From Pseudisothecium myosuroides (taxonomy: Eukaryota; Streptophyta; Bryopsida; Hypnales; Lembophyllaceae), in NCBI GenBank assembly GCA_951799445.1, contig OX637291.1, positions 4,342,501 to 4,406,500 of the forward strand: a stretch of 64,000 bases of DNA, given 5' to 3'. This document shows positions 12,971 through 23,762 of the stretch, piece after piece; the first letter of the stretch is position 1; each line of letters begins with the position of its first letter. The translations under genes were made by a program, and so were the position numbers. The notes below the pieces were generated by a model. The model was not told the DNA's origin and did no database searches. It worked only from the letters and a program-made list of their open reading frames with translations.

Positions 12971-13860
12971 CTCTAAAAGGACCATTGTTCCCTCAGGGGA
13001 CAAATTGGATTTTAGGTAGGTACCTACAGTCTCAATTTTTGTGATGATTTTTTAAATTTTTTTTGGAGATAGAAAAACTGATTAGCTCTTTGAATTTTTT
13101 TTTTCAATCGCTTGTCGGGAGCAAAAGTTATGCCCAAATAAATTCAAAACAAGGGAGATTGGGTAGCAAAAAAAATTTACAAAAATTTGAATTTGAATTT
13201 TTTTTCATAGATTATATTTTTGTCTGTATAGAAAGCTATGATCCATATCATTTTGATAAGTAATGTGAAAGTTACGGACAATTTTGTTTTTTGGGCAATC
13301 ATAGCAACTTCTTGAGAAATTAATGCGTTAAATTTGTTTTTGAACTCAATTTTTATAATTTTTCAAAAAAATAAATTCCACATGGTTTAGTTTGTTTGAT
13401 AGAACAATCTCACCATTGGTATTTAGTGTGTTTCAATTTTATATTAGAGATATTAATAATTTAGATTTTTCTTCTGTCTTATACCTACTTCTATTTAACC
13501 ATTTTTTTAAAGAATGAATTTTTTTTGAATTTTGAATTTTTTTCCCTATTTTCTCAATTCAATTCCCCACTATAAATATTTGAACTTCAAAACTTTGGGG
13601 TGCAAAAAAATTTAAGTTAAGAAGGTTCAAAGTCAAATAATCAAGTCACGCAAGGTACAAAAAAACTTGTTTTCTTCACTTTAAATGCAAATATCTTGCA
13701 ATCTATGTGGTTAAAATTTCTAAAATTAATTCCACACATTTTATACTAGTTAAGTGTAAAATCCTACAGTTAGATTTGCAAAAAAAACAATTTTCAAATT
13801 TATTTTATTCTTTGCAATAGAAATAGCAATTTTTGAGTGTTTTTTGGTCTGTTCTATACC
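12971..13860. mobile_element. TTAA-type (piggyBac-like) non-autonomous element
   Basis: TTAA at 12967-12970 is followed by ctctaaaaggaccattg, a variant of the family end CCCCTAAAGGACC. The interior parallels the 58866-59796 element, including the ggcagttttt...gtgttttttgg region near the right end. The right end is damaged (ctataccttaaatt), so the boundary at TTAA 13861-13864 is approximate. Confidence 0.55.
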
Positions 13861-13865
13861 TTAAA

Positions 13866-14657
13866 TTAGGTTGTTGGTTTTGTTTATTTTGTTAATACAC
13901 CGGGATCTAAGGAATTGTGAGGCCTTTGGTGGTGTTCTTGGTATCTATATCTTAAATTAAGTTTTTTGTTTTCTTTATTTTGTTTGATTCATTGAGATTT
14001 AAAAAAAATTGTAAGGCCTTTGGCGGCGTTGTGGGTATTGTTGGAAAGCTCTTTGCAAGAAAAGGGGCACAAACTTTGTTTTGTGGCATTTGGACCTATG
14101 GTGTAAAAGTTATTGAATTTAAAGTTTCTATGAACCAAAAAATTGAATTAAATTATCGTATATTTTGAAGAATCTTCAACTTCCACAACGCATGTGCAAA
14201 CACCACAAATTGAAGCCCTTGCACTCCTTCGTGCATAGAGCTTTCTATTTATGTCAACTTCGTGGCGTTTGAACCTATGGTGTGAAAGTTATGGATTTTT
14301 TAAAATTAAAAAATTAAATCAAACTATCTTTTTATTTTGGAACTTTCACACTACATGTCCAAACGCCACAAAACAAAGCCCTTGAACTCCTTTGTGCATA
14401 AAGCTTTCTATTCATATCAAGAATGCAACCTCTTACACCGCAACAAAGCCCTTATAGTCTTTAGTGCATAAAAGATATTGAATTTAAATTTTTTATTACA
14501 AGTAAAAAAACTATAAAATTATTTTTACTTTAATTTTTTCTATAGCAACGGCATAGGGGGCACTAGTATAGGGGTTAAATTAGTTAGTTAGTTAGTTAGT
14601 TAGTTTGTTACAATGAAATTTCTTGGACCGTGGTTCTTCATGTTGCATTCTTGGTAC
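13866..14657. repeat. Cluster of short inverted repeats
   Basis: A segment of the form gaaagctctttgc...tttgtggcatttgg at about 14046-14110 recurs inverted at about 14185-14240 and 14345-14415, and again in direct orientation at 15542-15595. The segments form imperfect palindromes. The 62-codon frame here is a by-product. Origin unknown, possibly eroded MITE copies. Confidence 0.5.
14576..14605. repeat. (TTAG)n microsatellite
   Basis: About six tandem ttag tetramers, simple-sequence DNA inside the spacer. Confidence 0.85.
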
Positions 14658-15538
14658 TCTGCAATAAGGTCTAGTTTATTTACAAACTGTCAATTTGAGC
14701 CATTCCAATTTTAATTGCAAAGTATAGAAAAAAAACTAAATTTTTTGTCCTCCATAATTAGCACCAAATTCTTACAAAATCCCAATTAAGCATACCAAAT
14801 TTCAAATTCAAAAAAGCAAAATTCCATTTTTGGTGAATTTTTGAAGTCAATTTTCATGATTTTACATAATATTTATTGAAAATAATTGGTGATGATTTTT
14901 TTTAAGTCAATTGCATAGGTATGTAGGAAACATCCATATGCACATCTCATATTAAAAAAACACCTCGTGGCCATCAAGTAACAAAAATATGAACAAGAAA
15001 GAGTTAAATGTGAGGCATCATATGAACAAAATTTGTGAAATTGATATCTTTATATTTTAATTAGATTTTACTATTTGACCCTCACACTATAACTAATTTT
15101 GTATATTTCAGCATAATGTTACAATTACTTTGCTAAAGTCTTGTTAAAATATAAAGATATTAATTTCACAAATTTTGGTCACATGATGCCTCACATTTAA
15201 TACTTCCTTGCTCATATTTTTGTTACTTAATGGGTTGCTTTTTAATATGAAAGATGTGCATATGGATGTTCCCTACATATCTATGCAATTGAATTAAAAA
15301 AATTCATCACCAAGTATTTTTAATAAAACATTATGTAGAACCATGAAAATTGACTTAAAAAATTCACCAAAATAGAATTTCACTTTTTTGAAACTAAAAT
15401 TTGATATGATTGATTGGAATTGCATAAAAAATACACCAAAAATATGCTTACCAAAAATATGCCAATTGTACTACACATTAGAAAAAATTAGAATGCCTCA
15501 AAGCAACAGTTTGTAAATGAACTAGACCTTACTATAGT
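14658..15538. repeat. Long imperfect hairpin (about 0.4-kb arms)
   Basis: The left arm, starting ggtctagtttatttacaaac, pairs with the right arm ending gtttgtaaatgaactagacc. Pairing continues inward through catccatatgcacatct against agatgtgcatatggatg and atctttatattttaa against ttaaaatataaagat, to a centre near 15095. The arms look roughly 85-90% identical by eye. Read-through RNA would fold into one long duplex. It may be a foldback MITE; no convincing target duplication was seen. Confidence 0.75.
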
Positions 15539-15731
15539 GTCAGAAAGCTCTTTGCGAGGAGGGGCGCAAGGGCTTTGTTTTGTGGCATTTGAATCTACGA
15601 TGTGAAAGTTATTGAATTTCATATTGAATTTCAAAGTTTTTATGAATAAAAAAATTTCTTTTCTTTTCTTATAGTGTGGCAATGTAACTGTGTACGTCCA
15701 AGACTCAAAGCACATGGGACTGATACGTGCT

Positions 15732-16260
15732 CAGTACTACAGGTGTTCCCAGCCGAGTTGCTACTTCGGTTCCACACAAACGTTTGACCGATATATATCA
15801 AGCAATGTAACTGGAAGCCATTACCGTACGTACTTGATCTCGATCTATCAGTTACCTCCAATTATTACAGATGGACGGACCTACCTCCTGTTTTTTTTGA
15901 GGTTTTCTTACAAAAATGAAACGGAAATTCATTGCAATATTAAAATGCAAGCCACAGTTGGCCTGGCAGGGAGCACCACAACACACCTGGACCAGAGTCA
16001 CCAGACGACCCGACACGAGACTAATAAGACTCAACACACCCACATACTCACGTACTCAGTAAGCTTACTACAGGCGTTCCCAGCCCAGTTTCTACTTCCT
16101 ACTAACTTACTTCTGCACTCTAGTCAGCTTCACAACTGAATTCTCACAAAAACGTTACGTTCAACAACCAATAACTTATCAAGCAATGTAACTGGAAGCC
16201 ATTGGATCTCGATCTCGATCTGCCTCCAATTATTACAGACGAACCTGCCCACCTCCGACA
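15732..16260 (+). repeat. Duplicated GLP1 upstream module
   Basis: Two related blocks lie in direct orientation upstream of the gene. Each has actacagg-g-ttccc, an agtt-ctacttc segment, gcaatgtaactggaagcca, a gatctcgatct segment and cctccaattattacag (about 15735-15872 and 16068-16240). The same duplication precedes GLP2 and GLP3, so it predates the gene amplification and may be part of the promoter. Confidence 0.6.
15891..16035 (-). mobile_element. Small retroposon (SINE or LINE 3' end), minus strand
   Basis: A T-run at 15891-15898 (poly-A of the opposite strand) adjoins tacaaaaatgaaac and gcaagccacagttggcctgg, matching the element at 55087-55205. GLP2 and GLP3 lack it at the equivalent place (29668 and 52348), so it inserted into the GLP1 promoter region after duplication. 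The right boundary is approximate. Confidence 0.6.
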
Positions 16261-16399
16261 ACTAAAAACCACTTGAGTTTAGGCAAGGACTTTACCAAAA
16301 CTAGCTTCATTCATCCGCTTCATCCAGTTGGTTCGAAGTCCTGCGACGAGCAGTGCGACTTGGCACACTCATCAGTGACGCTTAAACAGTTCCAGCGCC

Positions 16400-16407
16400 T
16401 ATATAAG
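16400..16407 (+). promoter_or_regulatory. TATA box of GLP1
   Basis: tatataag in the context cgcctatataagccc, 138 nt upstream of the ATG and identical before GLP2 and GLP3. Transcription would be expected about 30 nt downstream, near the cagctacaac repeat. Confidence 0.8.
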
Positions 16408-16460
16408 CCCAGGCCAACCTGAGCTACAACCAGCTACAACTGATCGATCGATTCACTCAT

Positions 16461-16485
16461 TCTTCTCCATCTCTCTCTCTGTCTC
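16461..16485 (+). promoter_or_regulatory. Pyrimidine-rich leader of GLP1
   Basis: A CT-rich stretch in the inferred 5' leader. This copy has (CT)5 where GLP2 and GLP3 have (CT)6, one of the few differences close to the genes. Confidence 0.6.
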
Positions 16486-16544
16486 AGGAATCTGCCTGCC
16501 AGTCCGATTGCATTTGCATTGCACTGCTCGAGATCTTCAGCAAC

Positions 16545-17207
16545 ATGATGAACCGTGCGATGTGGGCTACCGTCGCCGTGCTGCTTACAGTGGCCCTGGT
16601 GGGTCCCCAGCTGGCCATGGCGGCTGACGAGGATCCTCTCCAGGACGTCTGCGTGGCCGACCTGAGCGGCAAGATCGTCTTGAACGGCTTCCCGTGCAAA
16701 CCTGCTGCTGAGGTTAACGCCACGGACTTCGTGTTCAAGGGCTTCAAGAACCCCGGCGACACCAACAACCGCAACGGGGTCAACGTGACTGCTGCATTCG
16801 TGAACCAGTTCCCGGGTATCAACACCCTCGGAATCTCCGCCGTGCGCATCGACTACGCCAAGGGCGGCATCAACCCACCCCACACGCACCCGCGCGCCAC
16901 GGAGTTTCTCATCCTGTTGAAAGGGGAGCTGTACGTTGGATTCGTGACCACAAACAACACGCTGTTCGCCGCCACCATCTACCCCGGGGAGGCTTTCGTG
17001 TTCCCCAGGGCACTGGTGCACTTCCAGCTCAATGTGGGCAAGGACTCGGCGCTGGCGTTCGCAGGGCTGAACAGCCAGAACCCGGGAGTGCAGCAGATCG
17101 CTCCCGCGCTGTTCCAGTCTGATCCTCCAATCAAGGATGAGGTGCTGGAGAAGGGCTTCCGCATCGACCAGAAGACCGTCGACTTCATCCGGAGCCAGTT
17201 CCCGTAA
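16545..17207 (+). CDS. Germin-like protein, secreted cupin (GLP1)
   Basis: A complete intron-free gene of 220 residues ending in TAA. Residues 1-26 form a signal peptide with a hydrophobic VAVLLTVALVG core and an AMA-A cleavage site, so the product should enter the cell wall. Cys36 and Cys51 are the conserved N-terminal disulfide pair. Cupin motif 1 is at 108-126 (GGINPPHTHPRATEF...G) with metal ligands His113, His115 and Glu120. Motif 2 is at 148-163 (PGEAFVFP...HFQLN) with His159. Sequons are at Asn58, Asn80 and Asn137. Germins are hexameric apoplastic Mn proteins; some have oxalate oxidase or superoxide dismutase activity, including moss GLPs, but this gene's activity cannot be read from sequence. 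The ATG at 16545 is chosen because it is directly followed by the signal peptide; a second Met at codon 2 is possible. GC is far above the spacers. Confidence 0.96.
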   Translation: MMNRAMWATVAVLLTVALVGPQLAMAADEDPLQDVCVADLSGKIVLNGFPCKPAAEVNATDFVFKGFKNPGDTNNRNGVNVTAAFVNQFPGINTLGISAVRIDYAKGGINPPHTHPRATEFLILLKGELYVGFVTTNNTLFAATIYPGEAFVFPRALVHFQLNVGKDSALAFAGLNSQNPGVQQIAPALFQSDPPIKDEVLEKGFRIDQKTVDFIRSQFP

Positions 17208-19110
17208 TTGCATGCATGCATGTCTTGATTGCTATGCTGTGTGTGTCGTCGCATTCCTGCGAGGTTCGCCCATTGCATCTATTAAGGTTGAAGCTCGAGC
17301 GATGGAAGAGAATAAATTTGCTAGATAGTGTGGTATTCTATTCTAGCAGCCTGCAGTAGCTAGATGGGTACTGCCCGCAGAGGATTTGGCGCGACCAGAA
17401 ACTCTGTCTCTGTATTGTCGTCCTATTGACTTGTTGATTGGGAGGGTCCATTTTTCTCCATCTCGATGATTGAGTTTTGTGGCCTCCGGACTTTGCAGAT
17501 TTTGCAATGAAGTATTCATATATTGTTGGTCTTATAATTAATTGGGTTGGTGTACGGAAACTTCTTCTTTGTTTGATTTGGTTATCGCTCTATCTCGGAT
17601 CGGAGATGATATTTGCACTAGCAGCGGCTCGCTACTGCAGAGTAATTGGTACTAATTTTTTTCAAGTGGCGGTATTGCATGGCCCACTGTGACAGCTTGC
17701 TGTGCTGACATTCATGCAAATAATATGCAATTTGCATTTCATCCACAACATACATTGCGTACTTGTAAGTTCAGATTTCCACCCGGCCCGTACGTGTTCG
17801 ATCAGCTCCTTACATCACTTCATTTCGTTCTGAAAGGTCGACTGGTCGACCATTTGAATTGTATTGCGTCAATTTAACGAAATGGACGTTCATTGACACC
17901 AATCATGCGTATATTCCCGGAGCTTCAGTTCCATCAGAATACAGAGTGGTACTGCATTTCAGCCAAAGGAATTGTAGGCGATTTACTACGAACTTCTTGA
18001 GAATGTTACTTCACATACAACAGAGAACAATTCGTAGCTCTCACATGTGCCTGGGATCGATTACTCTTCCTAAATCATCCGTTTGGGCTAATTCCCCAAA
18101 TCGGGGATCTGTCGGACTTGCGAGTTATCACGTACTGTGCCTGTTGTATGCAAGAGCTTGAAACCGCCGATTAAATTGGGTCGAGTGCTTCTCTGGCGAC
18201 GTCACCCTATGAAATATACGCCGCTGGTACATTACTCCTGTCCATAGTGTAGTGAGTGCATGTCACCATAACGTCCTGGCAGCACTGTACCTGGCCATTG
18301 AAATATAAGTTTTCATTAATCGCTACATGCTCGGAGATTTAGAGATTTCGGTGACTGCGAGCTTCACCAAATTTGGAACGCTGATTCTTAGACAGTACTA
18401 GTAGTCGCCGTGCCATGCATTTCCTGCTTCTTGTTGTTGTTGCCTTTTGTTTCTCTGCAGGTTTTCGGGACCGATGCCTTCCGTTGTCATTCTAGATATT
18501 CAGCACGGCTAGTTCCCCGCCTCGCGAGTGAGCTGCGTCGTACAATATCTCAATTCCACGGATATCCAGTAGCGCTCTAATTAGTACGGTATCTGTTCTT
18601 GCACCATCATGAGGCTCTGTACTTCTGTTACGTTGCCACTGTCAGAATTTCTCTTGGACTCTCCGCCGCGGCCTTGGTGGAATTTCGGGACGTCCGTACT
18701 CCGTAGTCCACCCAATAATGGAGCATGCATTCCTCTGAGATGCCATTCCGGACCAGGTTACTGTACATAGAAATCATTGTGTTGCAATGCATATGGAATG
18801 TACCTTAGAAGTGGCATTCCAGTTATAGGCCGGAGGCAACCCATTCCTGAGTTCTGACCACTTCAGCAGTTCTCACCATCTGCACGGCAAGTTTCTTCAG
18901 TGGGTAAATTTTCCCCAGAAACAGACTGCGGAAGGTTTCCGTAATTTTCCAGATTTTTTTTCCACAAAATATAATTACTATGAATTTTTTAGTTGAAGAT
19001 TTGGTTTGACCCATACTGCTCTTGTAGACCTTCCTATTTCCGACCAAAGGCTGGTTGCAAATTAAATTCACCAAGGTTTGGTTGCAATATTGAGAGTCTT
19101 CGAGCCAATC
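17208..19110 (+). other. GLP1 3' flank, conserved in all units
   Basis: The first 700 bp are nearly identical to 30793-31480 and 53460-54150; after that conservation falls. A 71-codon frame at 17477-17692 is identical in all three units, but it lies where all DNA is identical and resembles no protein, so I do not call it a gene. The block at 17859-18240 is discussed at 31446-31829. Confidence 0.7.
17311..17316 (+). terminator. Polyadenylation signal of GLP1
   Basis: AATAAA 104 nt after the stop codon, at the same distance and in the same context in GLP2 and GLP3. Confidence 0.6.
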
Positions 19111-19113
19111 ATA

Positions 19114-19287
19114 CACAGGGGAAGTAGAAGAGGTTACCATGTGGGAGAAATTTGACCATTCCCACCTGGTAATCTCTTGGTAACCAATCACAAGGGAGGT
19201 AGAAGAGGTTACCATGTGGGAATGGTCAAATTTTTCCCTCATGAAACCCGTTTCTCCCACATGGTAACCTCTTCTACTTCCCCTGTG
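19114..19287. mobile_element. 174-bp MITE with 3-bp ATA duplication
   Basis: Ends cacaggggaagtagaagagg and its exact inverse, a perfect TIR of at least 34 bp, are flanked by ATA (19111-19113 and 19288-19290). Unit 2 has the empty site with one ATA near 32696. The TIR segment recurs once more inside (about 19193-19220). The ends and 3-bp duplication fit a CACTA-related or similar family; superfamily not certain. Confidence 0.85.
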
Positions 19288-19290
19288 ATA

Positions 19291-20039
19291 ATGCATCACA
19301 ACTGCCCCAGGAACTGTGGTGTAATTAGTCACTGTTCATCTCCTCCTTCACCGAAAGAGAACAACCTACATAGCCAGAATGGGGGGTGATCAGGCTGGAA
19401 ATGGGTTACCTCCCATATCGAATTTGAAAACAAGTTTCAATTCGAGGTCGAGACTTTAGAAGCTTATTGACCACTCTAATGCTTGCAATTGATATCAGTC
19501 TGCCCATCGAGAGTTCGCTGTGTAGATTGCTTGCCGTTGTGCCAGTGATTGAATGACTGCTGGAGTTGCAAGCTCGTTCTATTTATATACCATTACAAAT
19601 TAGTCTAAACTTCAAGCAAAGGGGAAGTGACTACGTCTGTTCCTCAGAACACACGAGTCGAAAAAATTGCGAGAAAACTGCAAAAGAAAGAAAGGAACCG
19701 TACCATCAATTCCATACACTAGCGGTATTCCATAATTATACTGTATACGCCAGTTTGCCATTTGCATTGCCTTGGCTAAGAACCTGCTGATAGATATGCT
19801 GATGAATTAATATGTAAATCGCATTTCATCCACAACTGAAAATTGTGAACCAACTTAGCTAGCCGGTCCTCCACCCTGGATCCCTTCTATCTTTCATTTT
19901 TGGTAAGGAATTTTGATTATTTCTAATGCATTTTATAATACATACAATTTTTTTAACAATATTATTTTATTTTATTATATTATTATTCTTTGAAAAATTA
20001 CAATAGTTTTTTTTTTGACCATAAAAATCAAACAAACTC
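19291..20039. other. Spacer, unit 1
   Basis: Non-coding and aligned with 32889-33570 of unit 2. The string ccatacactagcggtattcc near 19716 is the uninterrupted counterpart of the site where the hAT-type element sits in unit 3 (57352 and 63963). Confidence 0.6.
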
Positions 20040-20229
20040 CAATAGAACCTCTCTAAGCCGATCCTCTTTAAGCCGATAAACCTCCATAAACCAATCATGT
20101 CAGACCAGTCCCGGATTGGGCCACATAACAAAGGTTGTGACTAAAAATGACCCTCCAGAAGTCAATAAACCTCTATAAACCAATCTATCAGACCGGTCCG
20201 GGACCGATCAGCTTAGAGAGGATCTACAA
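20040..20229. mobile_element. pogo/Tigger-like MITE 1
   Basis: The left end caatagaacctctctaagcc is mirrored by ggcttagagagg-like sequence at the right end (cagcttagagaggatctac), with TA at 20230-20231. Unit 2 lacks the whole segment at 33573. Its ends resemble CAGTAGAACC, typical of pogo-type elements, and it contains an internal ggtccgggacc palindrome. Confidence 0.7.
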
Positions 20230-20253
20230 TACATTCATTACTTCATAGTCATA

Positions 20254-20446
20254 CAGTAGAACTTATCTTAATGCATAGAGTCAGGACTATGCATTAAGAG
20301 AGGTTTATGCAGTAAGAGAGGTTCTGTCAAAACTTTGGCTACCATGGCCTCTCACTATAGGGCCTCCAACTATTGTTCACAAATATCACGACCTCTCTTA
20401 GTGCATATATGCACTAAGACAGTATGCAATAAGAGAGGTTCTAATG
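20254..20446. mobile_element. pogo/Tigger-like MITE 2
   Basis: Starts cagtagaact and ends agaggttctaatg, flanked by TA at 20252-20253 and 20447-20448. In unit 2 (about 33594-33604) the sequence reads catagtcatagtatgtgat with one TA, the exact empty site. It contains tandem and inverted versions of cttaatgcata. Only 24 bp separate it from MITE 1. Confidence 0.85.
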
Positions 20447-20448
20447 TA

Positions 20449-22060
20449 GTATGTGATAGTACTCAAATCCAAATTACTCAAAGCATAATTTGTGTGGTTA
20501 TACTCTTCTTTGTTTTTTCTTCCAAGTTAGTAACGAGAAATTGGAAACAACAGCTTATTTGCTCTGAAATTGGCATGGTCATTTTTCAGCCCAACACCTG
20601 TGAATGTGTGCACCTGAGACTCACAGCTTGAAGATTGCCACGCCCCAAGAATGTCAGCTGTTGCAATTCGGGATTTGCTGACTTGAATTCGCAATTGGAT
20701 TTATCCAGGCTTCGGATCGAAATATCTCACCTCAAATGCATCGACAGACTTACAAAGCCTAAGAGATAAAGATTTTCTGAAGGGAGTGAGATGATAAAGA
20801 TTCCATGGAACATACATAAAATCTTGTGGATGAAGAATCTGTAACACCCAATTATTTAGGTCTGCTTGCATAATGTGATTCAAAAACTCTAATTGCAGAA
20901 AAGAATCCACCCAGGATAGAACAATAAATTTTCTGGTGGGGTTTTACGGTATGGTAATTCTCAATCCAAGCATCCACATCATACTAAAATCAACATGGAG
21001 TATAAATTAGATTCCACATAATCTAGTTTTTTTTTTAAATTTTGAAGTTGAGAAACACCCACATGGAAGTAGTGGAAAAAAACAAAAAACTTTATACTTT
21101 GATTAGATAGATCTCACAAATGGTGTGGAATTTCAAATTTCAAAAAATTCCATGTGTTCTATGTAAAAGTGGAATGAAGGTCCTACAATCACAATTGCCA
21201 TTTTTTTACAAATTTTTGCATCCAAAAATCTTAATCCAAGTGTGACCATTTTTTGCATTTTTTCAGCCCAAAATGTAGCGGTTACAATGGCAATGTAGCT
21301 AGAGTAGGCAAGACTCTATGACCTTTATCCCTACAAGCACAAGCTCATTGTTTTAGTAAGGTAGCTACTCAAACTTCCTAGGGATGGATGGTATTCAATG
21401 CCAAGCCTCCTTGTCTTTGAATCAGAGCCAATAAAGCAGCTAGTGTAGCTCCTAAGGGAACTTACAGGAACTCTTTTGGCCATGTTCTGCAGATCATTGT
21501 GCTTGTCCTTCATATTTACAAGGAAGGAAGACAGAATTGGCACTTCTCTATCTATTGCAAAGCTTTCATCTCATTATTTCATACAATTTTGATTTCATTC
21601 TTGGGATGTAGAAGAATTTGCTTCTATCTAGAACTAAAGCCAGAAGAAAAGAATTGGCAAAATGATATTTTTTGAATTTGAGTCCAACCAATGATATGAA
21701 GCTTATCAAGTACAGTTTCTACTCCAATTTTTGAAAAATTTATAAATTTCAATATTTTATAGCAATGTGAACTCTGTTCCTATAACCATAGTTTGTTGAT
21801 TATCCAATTTTATAGTGACACAATAATGTTGGTTTGTACCACTGATGATGTTATACACTATAATATACATATATGGCAAAAATTTCATATTTTTTTCAAT
21901 ATAGTCTACATTTGATATGAATTTTCTTCATTTTTTTTCTTAAATAATTCACGGTAATTTCAAATTTTCTCCAAAAAATTTGAAATTTTTGTGACTTGCA
22001 TTAGACACATGACTTCATGCATCTCTGAATATAAATGTAAAATATTTCATTCATATCTAG
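20449..22060. other. Spacer, unit 1
   Basis: Non-coding and aligned with 33600-35220 in unit 2. It includes the atcattgtgcttgtcc landmark at about 21491. No frame is preserved between units. Confidence 0.6.
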
Positions 22061-22640
22061 TTTGCAAAGTGGCAGCAAACAGACAGAGTAATGCTTGAAG
22101 TCAGTGGTCCTGGCATGGGCCCGTCCTTCCGAGGTTTAATTTCACTTGGGAATCTGCTTCTGTCCCGAATTGAAGCCGGAAGCTGCAGGAAGGGACTGGC
22201 CGCTGGCGAGCTGGTCAGCTGGGTGGATAGAATCGGGTCGGGCTCCGTCGGGACTCGGGAGCCGACTCAGCCGCGCTGCTGTCAGGGATTAAGTTGGTTG
22301 GGAATTCGATCAAGTTGTCCGATCAAGTTGTCATGGGTTGTGTGGGCGACGTCATCCTCCTCCGGTCCGACGTTCGCAAGCCCGAGCATTGAGTCAATGA
22401 GTTAAGTTATGAGTCCCAACTGGGGACGCACTGTTGCCGTTGTGGAGCCAACTTAAGATTTGAACTGATGCACGCAGGGCATGTGTTCAGAAAATTGCAT
22501 CACCTGGTGACGTCTCCCAGACGACCCGAGCTCAATCATCCAGGTTCAACCGCATTATCGATGCATGGAAAGTGAACCTCAAATCAGAGGTCATAGATTC
22601 CATATTCAGCATCGGATAACGAAGGTTTCACCCGGAAAGG
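22061..22640. repeat. GC-rich conserved module, unit 1 copy
   Basis: Counterpart of 4873-5520 and of the copia-split copy in unit 2. It holds a gacgtcat core at 22348-22355 and cacctggtgacgtctcc near 22501. A 104-codon frame (22091-22405) covers much of it but is not open in the sister units, so it is left uncalled. The string aagttgtccgatcaagttgt near 22315 is the uninterrupted version of the copia target site. Confidence 0.6.
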
Positions 22641-22654
22641 ACACAGTTCTGTCA

Positions 22655-22775
22655 AGGTGTGTGCACCTAAAAGTGACAGTCTCCTAATTGCGACACTGAT
22701 CTAGAGCTGTACAAGATTTCAAGCTGTAGATAGGTGTCGCAACTAGGAGAGTGTCATTGCTAGGTGAACCTACCT
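22655..22775. mobile_element. 121-bp hairpin MITE, shared by units 1 and 2
   Basis: Ends aggtgtgtgcacctaaaagt and its inverse (ctaggtgaacctacct) bound an internal stem of ctcctaattgcgacac against gtgtcgcaactaggag. The sister copy is at 39515-39639. It predates the separation of units 1 and 2. No clear target duplication. Confidence 0.7.
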
Positions 22776-23762
22776 ATATGTTAGGGTTGTCTAAATTAGT
22801 CTTACGAGTCTTCCTAGGGGTTGAGAATTTTTCTCCCAAAGACACTTGTAACGTCAATTTCGTTAAATTGATGATATTTCACAAGCCAAAAAGTTGTGAC
22901 ATATATCTACGCATCGGGTGAGTTTCAAGTTTCAAATTGGGACACGTATGAACTTTGGTTTCAAGTTGTGTAGCCTGAACTGTGCCAAAGTAATGGAATA
23001 TCACCAATTTAGCTAAATTGACGTTTTATGCATATTAAATGTAAAAACATATTCTCTGTATTGGGTTGTTAAGTTTAGATTTTGTCATCACTTTCTTGAA
23101 CAAACCATACGGGGGCCCCTTAGCTTCTTCAATTTGTGCCTTTGTAGCTAAGAATGTGGGAAAGAAGGACATAACTAAGTGAGTGTACATTCCAAATTGA
23201 GTGCAAGAATGGTCTTTTTCACTTAAAAATATTGAATATTTTTTGAATTAAAATAAATAAATTATTGGCAAACATTGCAACACTAATATATTCAAGCTTC
23301 TACAATGCTAATGTAGGAAATTAACCCACTCTCTTCCATCCAATAATGTTGTAGTGATGTATCTTCTTTATATCAAAGTTCCTTATTCCAAATATAAATT
23401 TAAAATTTACAAATTTTATCATCCTTGGACCTTGGTGAATAATTATTTCCTTAAAAGAATTCCAATTTTTTTCTCTCCCAAAGAGGCTCATAGCTCTAGT
23501 ATAAGAGAATCCCCATAGGCTGAACCTTGGAGACTTGTTAGAGTCTCCAAGTAAAAACCTCCCCTTGTTTTATAGATGGCTAATTTTGCATTTTGTAGCA
23601 TCTCCTAATTCATTGATAAAAGCTCTTTAATAGATTTCAAATATGAGCTCAAATTTTCCATCTATTGCAAATAACAAATTCTAGCTTGTTTTGCAAGGTC
23701 CAAGTGTATATATGGGTTGGTTTTCCAATCCTTGAAATGACTCACCTATCAATCCAATCATA
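22776..23762. other. Spacer, unit 1
   Basis: Non-coding and aligned with 6230-7310 and 39640-42180. Around 23015 it reads through the place where units 0 and 2 carry the TTAA-type insertion. Confidence 0.6.

Noticed and set aside
16434..17213. A 259-codon frame on the minus strand opposite GLP1, repeated as 252 codons opposite GLP2 and GLP3
   Set aside because: It is the antisense shadow of a GC-rich coding region. The composition is unlike a real protein (runs of L, V, E, H), it has no domain, and its conservation is explained by the sense gene.
17477..17692. A 71-codon frame conserved in all three GLP 3' flanks
   Set aside because: It lies in DNA that is near-identical at every codon position. 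It has no family resemblance and no promoter of its own.
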